From assembly GCF_041262165.1 (NCBI RefSeq), contig NZ_JBGCBY010000032.1, forward strand, positions 1 to 64,000: DNA of 64,000 nucleotides, given 5' to 3'. Origin of the DNA: Streptacidiphilus sp041262165 (GTDB lineage Bacteria > Actinomycetota > Actinomycetes > Streptomycetales > Streptomycetaceae). This document shows, piece by piece, positions 33,191 to 40,884 of this stretch. How positions within the stretch are numbered: the stretch's first letter is position 1; every line of letters starts with the position of its first letter. A program made the translations under genes and the position numbers. Under the pieces are notes generated by a model. It saw only the letters and a program-made list of their open reading frames with translations. It was not told the DNA's origin and did no database searches.

Positions 33191-34719
33191 CCGGCGGCCA
33201 CTTCGATCTGCTGATCCGCGGCGGCGACCTCGCCGACGGCACCGGCGCACCCCTGCTGCCCAAGGACGTGGGGATCGCCGCGGGCCTGGTCACGATCCTG
33301 CCCGCGGGCGCCACCGCCACCGCCCGTCGCGTCCACGACGCGACGCGGCAGGTCGTCGCACCGGGATTCATCGACGCCCACACGCACTCCGACCAGACGA
33401 ACCTCAACGGCCTGGGGGAGGCCCAGGCCCACGCCGCGGTGCTGCAGGGCGTCACCGTCGAGATCTGCGGCAACTGCGGCGACAGCGCCTTCCCCGGCCA
33501 CTACCGCGACTTGGCCGCGTTCGCCCGCGCGCATGCGGCGTCCGGCAGGGCCAACCATCTGGTCTCCCTCGTCGGGCACGGCACGCTGCGCGGAAGCGTC
33601 GTCGGGCACGCGAACCGGGCAGCGACCGCCCAGGAGCTCGCGCAGATGTGCCGGCTGCTGGACGAGGCACTCACCGCGGGCGCGGCCGGGCTCTCCTCCG
33701 GCCTCATCTACACGCCGGGCTCCTACGCCGACACCGCGGAGGTCACCGCCCTCGCGGCCGTCGCCGCCAGGCACCGCAAGCCCTATGTGACGCACCTGCG
33801 CGACGAGATGTCGCACGTGGACGCCGCGCTCGACGAGGCGGTGCGGATCGCCCGGGACAGCGGCGCCGCGCTGCACGTCTCCCATCACAAGACCGCGGGC
33901 ACCTACGCCTGGGGCGGCACCCTGCGCACCCTGCCGCACCTCGAGCGGCTGCGCGCCCAGGGCCTGGACGTGACCTGTGACGTCTACCCCTACACGGCGG
34001 GCAGCACGGCGCTGGCCGCGATGCTGCCGCCCTGGGCCCACGACGGCGGCCCGCAATCGCTGCTGGCGCGACTGCGCGACCCGGCGGCCCGCGCGGGCAT
34101 GCGCGCCGCCATCGCCGAGGGCGTGCCCGGCTGGGAGAACACCGTCGGCAACGGCGGCTGGGACCGGATCTCGGTGGCCGGCGCCGGCCGCCAGCCATGG
34201 CTCCAGGGCCGGACGATCGCTCAGATCGCCGCCGAGCGCGACGCCGAGGCGATCGACGTGGTGGCCGAGCTGCTGCTGGCCGAGGACGGGGACGTGACCA
34301 TCATCAGCCACTCCATGCGCGAGGACGACGTCCAGCGGGTGCTGAGCGCGCCGTTCTCGATGATCGGCTCGGACGGAGTGCCGAAACCAGGTCTGCCGCA
34401 CCCGCGCTGGGCCGGGACCTTCGCCCGGGTTCTCGGCCACTACACCCGCGACCTCGCGCTGTTCTCGCTTCCCGAGGCCGTGCGCAAGATGACCCAGGCC
34501 AGCGCGGCACGCTTCGGTCTGACCGGGCGCGGCGTCCTGCGCGACGGCGCCCCCGCCGACCTCGTGGTCTTCGACCCGGCTACCGTCGCAGACCGCGCCA
34601 CCTTCGCCGACCCGCTGCTGTCCCCGGTGGGCATCCGTCTGGTGGTCGTCGACGGCACGGTCGTGGTGGAGGAGGGCACCGTCACCGCGGCCCGCCCGGG
34701 CCGGGTGCTGGCATGCTGA
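33187..34719 (+). CDS. N-acyl-D-amino-acid deacylase (D-aminoacylase)
   Basis: A 510-residue amidohydrolase. The 'GFIDAHTHSD' motif (H65, H67), 'EICGNCG' with the D-aminoacylase-specific metal cysteine (C94 or C97), H203 in 'VTHLRDE', histidines at 230-234 in 'LHVSHHK' and a late Asp in 'IGSDGVPKPG' reproduce the family's metal site. The enzyme removes N-acyl groups from D-amino acids, releasing the free D-amino acid. Its start overlaps the previous stop (33187-33190) and the next gene starts inside its end, so the three genes form one transcript. Confidence 0.9.
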   Translation: MTGGHFDLLIRGGDLADGTGAPLLPKDVGIAAGLVTILPAGATATARRVHDATRQVVAPGFIDAHTHSDQTNLNGLGEAQAHAAVLQGVTVEICGNCGDSAFPGHYRDLAAFARAHAASGRANHLVSLVGHGTLRGSVVGHANRAATAQELAQMCRLLDEALTAGAAGLSSGLIYTPGSYADTAEVTALAAVAARHRKPYVTHLRDEMSHVDAALDEAVRIARDSGAALHVSHHKTAGTYAWGGTLRTLPHLERLRAQGLDVTCDVYPYTAGSTALAAMLPPWAHDGGPQSLLARLRDPAARAGMRAAIAEGVPGWENTVGNGGWDRISVAGAGRQPWLQGRTIAQIAAERDAEAIDVVAELLLAEDGDVTIISHSMREDDVQRVLSAPFSMIGSDGVPKPGLPHPRWAGTFARVLGHYTRDLALFSLPEAVRKMTQASAARFGLTGRGVLRDGAPADLVVFDPATVADRATFADPLLSPVGIRLVVVDGTVVVEEGTVTAARPGRVLAC

Positions 34720-35492
34720 CCGGCGTCCTCCCGTTCGCACCCGCGCTGCCCGGGACACTGACCCTCGCCGTGCCCGGCCATCTTGAGCACCACAGCCGCG
34801 AGGTACTTCCCCTTGCGAGCGTCGGCAAGCTGCTGCTGCTCGCCGAGGTCGCCCACGGCCTGATCGCCGCCACCCTGGATCCGCACGCGCCGGTGGACCT
34901 GCGCGACGAGGACTACTGCGGCGGATCGGGCCTGCTCGCCAAGCTCGCCCCGCGCCGCTGGACCGTCGCCGACCTCGCCCGCCTGACGGCCGCCGTCAGC
35001 GACAACACCGCCACCAACGCACTGATCCGGGTTATCGGCCTCGACCGCGTGAACGAGCGCGCCGACCTGCTCGGGCTCACCCAGACGCGGCTCCTGGACC
35101 GGATCCGCGAACCCCGCCTGGCGCACCACGCCCCGACCTTCGCCGTCGGCACCGCACACGAGCTGGCCGCCCTGGCGCAGCTCATCGCCGACGACGCGTC
35201 ATGGGGGAGTCTCCTGCTGGGCTGGATGGCCGGCTGCGGAGATCGCAGCATGGTCCCGGCACTGATCCCGCACGACCCGGAGGACGGCGCGGTCCGGCCG
35301 GTCTCCACGGGCCGGCTCTGGGTGGCGAACAAGACCGGCACCGATGTCGGCATCCGGTGCGACGTGGGAGTGGTGCGCGGCACGCGCCAGGTCTGCTACG
35401 CCGTGCTCACCTCCTGCCCGCCGGGTCGTGAGTTCGAGATGGTCCAGGGAATGCGTGCGGTCGGCGCGCGGATCGCGGAGCTCGCCCGCTGA
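34713..35492 (+). CDS. Class A beta-lactamase-like serine hydrolase without signal peptide
   Basis: A 259-residue protein with the three motifs of penicillin-recognising serine enzymes: SVGK (36-39), SDN (96-98) and KTG (207-209). There is no omega-loop ExxLN that I can place with confidence and no export signal, so it is likely cytoplasmic. Instead of resistance it may be an amidase or peptidase acting on D-amino acid or lactam-like peptides. The start ATG 34713 overlaps the D-aminoacylase stop by 7 bp, tying it to that operon. Confidence 0.82.
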   Translation: MLTGVLPFAPALPGTLTLAVPGHLEHHSREVLPLASVGKLLLLAEVAHGLIAATLDPHAPVDLRDEDYCGGSGLLAKLAPRRWTVADLARLTAAVSDNTATNALIRVIGLDRVNERADLLGLTQTRLLDRIREPRLAHHAPTFAVGTAHELAALAQLIADDASWGSLLLGWMAGCGDRSMVPALIPHDPEDGAVRPVSTGRLWVANKTGTDVGIRCDVGVVRGTRQVCYAVLTSCPPGREFEMVQGMRAVGARIAELAR

Positions 35493-35506
35493 CCCAGCCG
35501 CGGGTG

Positions 35507-36448
35507 TCAGCTGCCCTCGTCGCCCACGCGCCGGCGGTTCGCCACGGCCAGGAGGTTGGACGCGGCGCTGCCCAGGTAGGCGATGAAGGAGCCGAGCATC
35601 GGGTTCGGGTTGCCCGGCCGCGAGGCGACGGAGACCTTCCGGTACAGCCGCGGTCCCGACACCCGCGTCGTCTGTACGCCCGGGGTGTCGTTCATGGCCA
35701 GTCCGGGCACCAGGGCGATCCCCATCCCGGCTCGGACCAGGCCCAGGATCACCTCGTAGTGGTCGCTGCGGCAACGGATGTTCGGGACGAAGCCCTCGAG
35801 CGCGCACGCGCGCTCGAGAATCGAGAGGACCGGCGATCCGGTCCCGAACGAGGTGATCCACTGCTCTCCGGCCAGCTCCGGAAACCGGACCTGCGCACGC
35901 CGCCCGGCAGGATGCCCGGCCGGGACCACCAGGTGCATCGGCTCGTGGAGCAGTTCCCGGACCTGAACCCCCTCCGGGGGCGTCCACGGGTCCAGCGGGT
36001 ACTCGAAGACGATCAGTGCGTCGATGGCGCCCTGCTGCACACTGTGGGCAAGCTCGTGCGGCTGCCCCTCGACGAGGTCCAGCTCGACGGCCGGGTACCG
36101 CGCGGAGAACCGCGACAGCGCCTGCGGCAGCAGCCGGTACCCGGCGGAGGCGAAGAACCCGATCCGCAGATGCCCCGAGTCCGCCCGCGCCTGCGCCCGG
36201 AGGTCCTTCTCGGCCGCGTCGAGCAGGGCCAGAACCTCCTGCCCCCGCAGCGACAATCGCCGCCCCGCCGCCGTCAGCCGCAGACTCTGCGCCCCGCGTT
36301 CGACGAGGCCGACCCCCACCTCCTTCTCCAACTGGGAGAGCTGGTGCGACACGGCGGACGGCGACAGCTTCAGCTGGCGCGCGGCCCCGGCGATGCTCCC
36401 CGACCGGTCGATTTCGGCAAGGATGTGCAGGCGGTGCGTGTTGAGCAT
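35507..36448 (-). CDS. LysR-family regulator
   Basis: A 313-residue LTTR. The N-terminal HTH is 'SGSIAGAARQLKLSPSAVSH' with 'QLSQLEKEVGVGLVER', followed by the linker helix and a periplasmic-binding-type effector domain (about 90-300, starting 'GHLRIGFFASAGYRLLPQAL'). It converges on the serine-hydrolase gene, 14 bases away. As the only regulator in the peptide island it is the likely controller of the divergent promoter at 31640-31849, but this is inference. Confidence 0.9.
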   Translation of the reverse strand: MLNTHRLHILAEIDRSGSIAGAARQLKLSPSAVSHQLSQLEKEVGVGLVERGAQSLRLTAAGRRLSLRGQEVLALLDAAEKDLRAQARADSGHLRIGFFASAGYRLLPQALSRFSARYPAVELDLVEGQPHELAHSVQQGAIDALIVFEYPLDPWTPPEGVQVRELLHEPMHLVVPAGHPAGRRAQVRFPELAGEQWITSFGTGSPVLSILERACALEGFVPNIRCRSDHYEVILGLVRAGMGIALVPGLAMNDTPGVQTTRVSGPRLYRKVSVASRPGNPNPMLGSFIAYLGSAASNLLAVANRRRVGDEGS

Positions 36449-36626
36449 CCCTGCACCCTAGCCAGCCGCGATCACAGATCGGTCTCGCCGACAGCGTCCG
36501 GCAGGGCCCTGACCAGGGCCTCGCGGCGACGCGCCCCCGGATCCGGCCGCATTGGTCCTCACCGGCCGCAGGTGCTGCCGCCCCCGATGCCCGGATCCGG
36601 CAGCGGAGGCGTTGGACGAGCGGGCG

Positions 36627-37184
36627 TCAGGAGACCAGGCTGCGGAGCGCTGCAGTCTTGGCCTGGATGTGGCGGGAGTAGTGGATCGTGAAGGTCGCCG
36701 GGGCGACGAACGCGGCGATCTGGACGACAGTCCGCACCGTCGAGTCATGGGCGACGGCGGCGAGCGTGATGGCGCCGATCACGAAGCTCGCCGTCCAGAC
36801 GGCGGTGATGACGACATTGGTGCGGATGAAAAGCGGCTGGTCCCAGAACTCACGCGGGGTGCTGTGTTTGGCGATGCCGAGGGTGAACGGGCGCCCAGCG
36901 GCCAGTGAGGCTCCGGCGATCACGGCCAGCGCGGTCGACGAGAGAGCCGGGGCGTAGGGGTGCAGCGCGGTGTGCGGGTCGGCGAAGGCGAGCACGGTGA
37001 TCGCGGCGAAGAAGACGGCGGAGCCGATCTCGATGAGCTGTGCGTCCAGGGTCCGGCCGGCGCGCGTCTGTTGGGCGACGACCAGGAGGGAGACCAGCAG
37101 GGCGGCCAGCGCGCCCCAGTTCCAGTTCGCCGAGGGGATGGCGGCATAGACGATCCACGGGGCGAAGGTGCGCAGGTACGACAT
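36627..37184 (-). CDS. Multi-pass membrane protein of unknown function
   Basis: A 185-residue protein with about five hydrophobic helices ('WGALAALLVSLLVVAQ', 'SAVFFAAITVLAFA', 'TALAVIAGASLAAG', 'VVITAVWTASFVIGAI', 'VVQIAAFVAPATF'). AAGGAG precedes ATG 37184. I do not recognise a defined family. It is transcribed from a promoter/operator nearly identical to that of the carotenoid oxygenase gene, so it belongs to the PadR mini-regulon and may act on the same hydrophobic compounds. Confidence 0.75.
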   Translation of the reverse strand: MSYLRTFAPWIVYAAIPSANWNWGALAALLVSLLVVAQQTRAGRTLDAQLIEIGSAVFFAAITVLAFADPHTALHPYAPALSSTALAVIAGASLAAGRPFTLGIAKHSTPREFWDQPLFIRTNVVITAVWTASFVIGAITLAAVAHDSTVRTVVQIAAFVAPATFTIHYSRHIQAKTAALRSLVS

Positions 37185-37226
37185 GACGTACTCCTTGAGG
37201 CTCCTTGCAAGGCTCCTGCCTTGACA

Positions 37227-37273
37227 TGTCAAATCTAGAAGGTCGTGATTCGACCTGTCAATACTGGAACGTC
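37227..37273 (-). promoter_or_regulatory. PadR-type promoter/operator copy A
   Basis: Two direct repeats of TGTCAA-n-CT-n-GAA-n-GTC (37227-37244 and 37256-37273) with a 29-bp period. On the minus strand TTGACA (37261-37256) and TAGATT (37237-37232) are spaced 18 bp, a good housekeeping promoter for the membrane-protein gene starting at 37184. The adjacent TTGACATGTCAA (37221-37232) is a perfect palindrome. Copy B at 38812-38858 matches most of the 47 bases. Confidence 0.75.
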
Positions 37274-37327
37274 AGTGCCCAGGCATGCCGTCGTCCAGGT
37301 GTGTCCCCCTTGGGAGGACGTGCGGGT

Positions 37328-37349
37328 GGTGCGCACCTGTGCGCGCACC
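37328..37349 (-). terminator. Possible terminator after the carotenoid oxygenase gene
   Basis: GGTGCGC (37328-37334) can pair with GCGCACC (37343-37349). It lies 40 bases beyond the oxygenase stop. The short stem makes this tentative. Confidence 0.4.
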
Positions 37350-37388
37350 CTGCTGGGGCGGACCGTACCGGGAGCCCCTGGCGTTCCC

Positions 37389-38717
37389 TTATGCGTCGGG
37401 GAGCCAGTTGCCGTGGAATCCGGAGGGAACGCGTCGGGGCAGGTGAACCATGGCGACCGGGGGACCGGCGAGGTCGTCGGCATCCAGGATGACCAGATCG
37501 CTGCGATCGGTGGCGGCGTCGTGGACGTACGCCATCAGCCAGCCGGGGCCTCCCGGTGTGTCGTCGGCGGGGACGAACGAGGCCTCTCCCGGTGTGCGGC
37601 CCGGGCCGAAGAGGTGGCTGGTGACCGCGTTCGCGCGAAGGTCGTAGCGGTGGATCGCGCCGCCGTCGGGGCCTTTCGCGGTGCTGGTGTGGCCGTGGCG
37701 GTAGCGGAGGCCGGTGAGGCGGTCGTCGATGCGGGGGAACTCGGTGCTCCGGTCGTCCAGTTGCTCCTCGTGGACGGCCCCTGCGGCAAGGTCGATGGTC
37801 CAGCGCCACAGTGACCCGTGGCCGTTGACGTCCACGCCGTCGCCCAGCTTGTCCCAGCGGATGACGTGCAGGACCAGTCGCTGCCCGGCCGCCTCCTCGT
37901 GCGCTCCCAGGGTGTGGAAGACGTAGCAGGGCTGGATCTCGAACCAGCGCACGGCGCCGTAGGGATCGTCGCGGCGCAGGACGCCGAGTCGGGCACCGTA
38001 GTCAGGGGTCCAGGTGTAGGGCATTCCGGCAGCGTCCGCCTTGGCCTTGGCCAGGTCGAAGACGACCGGCAGGTCCATGAAGACCACATGCCCGGAGGTG
38101 AGTTGGAAGTCGTGCATCATCGTGTGCGCGGGTACGTCGATGGACCGACTGACCGTCAGTTCCCCTGTCGCGTCCGCTCGGTGGTAGGTCAGATAGGGGG
38201 CGGTCAGGCCGCCGTAGCCGAAGAAGTGCAGTTCGCCTGTGGTGGGGCAGGTCTTGGGGTGGGCGGTCATCGGGGTCCGTAGGCGTCCGTTGAAGTCGTA
38301 CGCGCCGATGGTCTCGAGTTCGTGCCCGGGCCGGCAGTCCAGTTCGTAGGGATAGGAGGACTCGACCAGGGCCAGGGTGCGCCCCGCGTGCCGCACGACG
38401 TGGGTGTTGGCGACACCGGCGGTCAGATCGTGATTGCCCTGGTCGTCGTACGGGCGGGCGCCGCGCGTGAAGATGGCTGTTCGGACCCAGCGGTTGCGGT
38501 AGGACGTGGCCCTCCCGCCCTCCAGTCGCACGCCGTGGACCATGCCGTCGCCCAGGAACCAGTGCGCGGAGGCGGCTTCGCGCGGGTTGGGTCCGTTGCG
38601 CAGGTACCAGCCGGCCAGTTCGGGCGGTATGGAACCAGTGACGGGCAGTTCGGTGATGGTGAGTTCGTCGGCGACGGGGGCGAAGTTGCCCAGCAGATGG
38701 GGAGCGGTGGTGGTCAT
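37389..38717 (-). CDS. Carotenoid oxygenase family protein (RPE65/lignostilbene dioxygenase type)
   Basis: A 442-residue non-heme iron enzyme. The four iron histidines fit 'TAHPKTC', 'MMHDFQL', 'VFHTLGAHEE' and 'GFHGNWLPDA'. The N-terminal 'GWYLRNGPNPRE' is the family signature. Such enzymes cut a carbon-carbon double bond of carotenoids, apocarotenoids or stilbenes with O2 and are cytoplasmic or membrane-associated. No carotenoid biosynthesis genes are nearby, so the substrate may be an external phenolic such as a stilbene, which would suit the divergent PadR regulator. ATG 38717 has GGAGTG upstream. Confidence 0.9.
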   Translation of the reverse strand: MTTTAPHLLGNFAPVADELTITELPVTGSIPPELAGWYLRNGPNPREAASAHWFLGDGMVHGVRLEGGRATSYRNRWVRTAIFTRGARPYDDQGNHDLTAGVANTHVVRHAGRTLALVESSYPYELDCRPGHELETIGAYDFNGRLRTPMTAHPKTCPTTGELHFFGYGGLTAPYLTYHRADATGELTVSRSIDVPAHTMMHDFQLTSGHVVFMDLPVVFDLAKAKADAAGMPYTWTPDYGARLGVLRRDDPYGAVRWFEIQPCYVFHTLGAHEEAAGQRLVLHVIRWDKLGDGVDVNGHGSLWRWTIDLAAGAVHEEQLDDRSTEFPRIDDRLTGLRYRHGHTSTAKGPDGGAIHRYDLRANAVTSHLFGPGRTPGEASFVPADDTPGGPGWLMAYVHDAATDRSDLVILDADDLAGPPVAMVHLPRRVPSGFHGNWLPDA

Positions 38718-38761
38718 GGCGCACTCCGAAAGGTGTCGGTTGGTGGGTCCGGCCGGCTGAG

Positions 38762-38783
38762 GTCCCGCCCGGCGAGGCGGGAC
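38762..38783 (-). promoter_or_regulatory. Hairpin in the leader of the carotenoid oxygenase transcript
   Basis: GTCCCGCC (38762-38769 on the plus strand) pairs with GGCGGGAC (38776-38783). It lies between the promoter near 38820 and the ATG at 38717, inside a leader of about 90 bases. It could affect stability or translation; no function is shown by sequence alone. Confidence 0.4.
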
Positions 38784-38811
38784 GAGGAACTCAGATATTC
38801 CAAGCTCGATC

Positions 38812-38858
38812 TGTCAAAACTAGAATGTCACGATTCGACCTGTCAATAGAGGAATGTA
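38812..38858. promoter_or_regulatory. PadR-type promoter/operator copy B
   Basis: Direct repeats TGTCAAAACTAGAATGTC (38812-38829) and TGTCAATAGAGGAATGTA (38841-38858), 29-bp period. On the minus strand TTGACA (38846-38841) and TAGTTT (38822-38817) at 18-bp spacing form the oxygenase promoter. The second repeat reaches into the ribosome-site region of the padR gene, so binding would block both directions. It closely matches copy A at 37227-37273. Confidence 0.78.
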
Positions 38859-38869
38859 GGATGGTCGGC

Positions 38870-39394
38870 ATGAGCCTTCGCCACGCAGTCCTCGGTCTCC
38901 TCGTCGACCAGCCCGCCAGTGGCTACGACCTGATGAAGCGCTTCAACACCTCGCTGGCCAACGTCTGGCCCGCGACCCAGAGCCAGGTCTACGGGGAACT
39001 CGCCCGTCTCGCCGACAACGGCCTGATCGACGTCGCCGCCGAGGGTCCGCGCGGGCGCAAGGAGTACACGCTCACCGATGCGGGCCTGACCGAGCTGCGA
39101 CGCTGGCTGATCGAGGACAAGCCCGAGCCGCGGCGCAGCAGCGCCCTGCTGCGTGTCTTCTTCATGGGAGTACTCACCCCGGCACAGGCCGCGGACTACC
39201 TGGCCAAGGCAGCCGAGCAGGCCGCAGCGGACCATGCCGCGCTACGCGAACTGCAGGACTCCCTCGACTGGACCGAGCAGGGCCAACTGACCGCAAACGG
39301 CCGACTGGCGCTCGAATACGGCCTGCGCCTGTACGCGATGCAGGAGGAGTGGGCCCAGTGGGCCGCCAGCCAGATCACTCTCGCAACTGACTGA
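38870..39394 (+). CDS. PadR-family repressor
   Basis: A 174-residue regulator. The winged helix is 'MSLRHAVLGLLVDQPASGYD', 'WPATQSQVYGELARLADNGL' and 'GRKEYTLTDAGLTEL'; a C-terminal coiled-coil dimerisation region (about 95-170, 'AAEQAAADHAALRELQDSL') follows as in PadR-s1/VirF-like members. ATG 38870 gives the usual family start; ATG 38861 is possible. PadR proteins answer to phenolic compounds. The repeated operators at this promoter and at 37227-37273 point to autoregulation and control of the oxygenase and the membrane protein. Confidence 0.88.
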   Translation: MSLRHAVLGLLVDQPASGYDLMKRFNTSLANVWPATQSQVYGELARLADNGLIDVAAEGPRGRKEYTLTDAGLTELRRWLIEDKPEPRRSSALLRVFFMGVLTPAQAADYLAKAAEQAAADHAALRELQDSLDWTEQGQLTANGRLALEYGLRLYAMQEEWAQWAASQITLATD

Positions 39395-39749
39395 CAGGCA
39401 ACTGACCGATATCCGTTCCGAACTCGCCCAAGGCGAAGAGCCGGGGTCGGCGCGGTTGGCTGCCGGGTACGCGGCACAGTGGAGTTCCGAAGGCGGCGAG
39501 ATCCCGGTGACGCCTCCGTGGCCAGGTGGCCGGTCCGTCGGCGAAGAAGCGGCAGAGGTGGTCGGCGAAGGCCGTGGCTTCGCCGACCGGCCACGAGGCG
39601 AGGCAGGCCGATATTTTCGCGATCCCGCAGGTCAAGCGTCGAATGTAGATGTCGAAGTACAGCTCGAGGAACGTACCGGCTGCGGTTCAGCGTTCCATGA
39701 TCACCTTGCGCAATCGCTGCGCGCCCTGGGTCCGCCAACGGGCCGGGAT
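39395..39749. other. Intergenic region, nothing recognised
   Basis: About 355 bases between padR and the PIN remnant. Open frames exist on the minus strand but show no family features or ribosome sites. It could contain further decayed DNA linked to the toxin-antitoxin remnants. Confidence 0.4.
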
Positions 39750-40022
39750 CTAAACCAGGTCGTCCGGCAGCAACCGGAAGGCAGGGTGGTCGGTGAGAGG
39801 GCGGACGGCCCGGAAGTGGCGTCGGTCTACGGTGAAGATCGCATTCGTACGGAACTCTGCGGCGAGAGCGACGCTGACGGCGTCAGTGAGGCCCATATTT
39901 GGCGAGATGATCAGGTGGCCTACGGTTTTGAGTGCGATGCGGCAGGCCGCATGATCTGGCTCATCGCCGAAGTAGTAGGCGAGCAGCGCTCCTGTGCCAC
40001 CGACGACGGCGACCTCGTTCAC
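39750..40022 (-). pseudogene. PIN-domain toxin with internal deletion (VapC-like)
   Basis: Ninety residues against about 130 for the family. The start 'GALLAYYFGDEPDHAACRIA' and the end 'GLTDAVSVALAAEFRTNAIF' with 'TVDRRHFRAVRPLTDHPAF' are PIN-like, but some 40-45 residues between them are missing. The first catalytic aspartate is also lost: 'VVGGTGALLAY' stands where V-V-D-T-G-A is expected. RNase activity is therefore unlikely. Its ATG (40022) still overlaps the antitoxin stop (40019-40021), the normal arrangement of a toxin-antitoxin operon. Confidence 0.78.
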
Positions 40023-40275
40023 CGCCCGAATCCCCTCATCAGTTGGTCCCGGTCCGCAACAAGCCGCCCACCACCGCCCGGGAGCACCGGGGCATCGTCA
40101 AGCTCGTCACCCATGGGGTCAGTGCGGAAGGTGTAGCGGGCCGGGGCCAGGGATGGCGGCACAAGAGTCGCCACATGGCGGCCGTCCTTGGTGACCGTCA
40201 CGGTCTCCCCTCGCTCGACTGCCCCTATCACCCGGGCTGTCTGTTGGTTCAGTTCGCCGTCATCCGCTGCACCCG
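40019..40275 (-). pseudogene. Phd/YefM-type antitoxin, start lost
   Basis: Reading leftward from about 40275, 'ELNQQTARVIGAVERGETVT' and 'VTKDGRHVATLVPP' are the DNA-binding part of a Phd/YefM antitoxin, followed by a toxin-binding tail ending at 40019. No start codon lies in frame before the conserved region; upstream the frame runs only as antisense of the MarR gene. The break coincides with the point where the MarR gene's family similarity begins, so both appear cut at one junction. Confidence 0.65.
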
Positions 40276-40748
40276 TCTCGACGGACCTGATCGAGATCGA
40301 GCAGGCCCTCACCCGCGTCACGTACCTGGCCGGTCGGGTGCGGCAGCACGAGCGTCTGATGGCCATGGCCGGACTGTCGCTTGACCGGGCCGCCGCCTCG
40401 ATCCTGCGGCACATCGCCGAGAGCGAGCCGCTTCGGCCAGGAGTGCTGGCGGTCCAGCTTTCCGTGGAAGCCTCGCATGTCAGCCGGCAACTGCGGCAAC
40501 TGGAGAAGGATGGCCATGTGATCCGCGTCCCGGACCAGGACGACAGTCGTGCCCATCGCATCCAGCTGACCGACGCCGGCCTGGCCGTCGTCGAGCGCAT
40601 GCGAGAGGCGAGCCGCCGGGGCATGGAGATGGCCCTGGCGGACTGGTCGCCCGAGGACCTGCGGAAGCTCGCCAAGCTCTTCCATCGGCTGGTCGACGAC
40701 TTCGTCACTCACGCCGAGGCAGCCGTAGAGGTCGGGCCCTCTGACTGA
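40188..40748 (+). CDS. MarR-family regulator, possibly with an altered start
   Basis: From about residue 32 the protein is a standard MarR: 'TDLIEIEQALTRVTYLAGRV', 'LSVEASHVSRQLRQLEKDGH' (recognition helix) and 'RVPDQDDSRAHRIQLTDAG' (wing). The first ~30 residues ('VTVSPRSTAPITRAV...') are antisense to the antitoxin and do not look native; homologues begin a few residues before TDLIEIE, where no ATG or GTG is present here. Either GTG 40188 is used, adding a foreign N-terminus, or expression is lost. The ligand and targets are unknown. Confidence 0.7.
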   Translation: MVTVTVSPRSTAPITRAVCWFSSPSSAAPVSTDLIEIEQALTRVTYLAGRVRQHERLMAMAGLSLDRAAASILRHIAESEPLRPGVLAVQLSVEASHVSRQLRQLEKDGHVIRVPDQDDSRAHRIQLTDAGLAVVERMREASRRGMEMALADWSPEDLRKLAKLFHRLVDDFVTHAEAAVEVGPSD

Positions 40749-40884
40749 CCGAGCTGGCGACCAGCGAACTCCTCGTGTACGGCGCCAAGTTGTGCAGCGT
40801 CACGGCCCCGGATCACTCTGCCGACCCGGGGCCGTGACGCTTGCGGACTGCTGACTCGGGACTGCTCCAATGGCCCGGTAGCGA

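Noticed and set aside
34713..35492. Classical secreted beta-lactamase resistance gene
   Set aside because: No signal peptide is present, and the gene is embedded in a D-aminoacylase operon, so a resistance label would go beyond the evidence.
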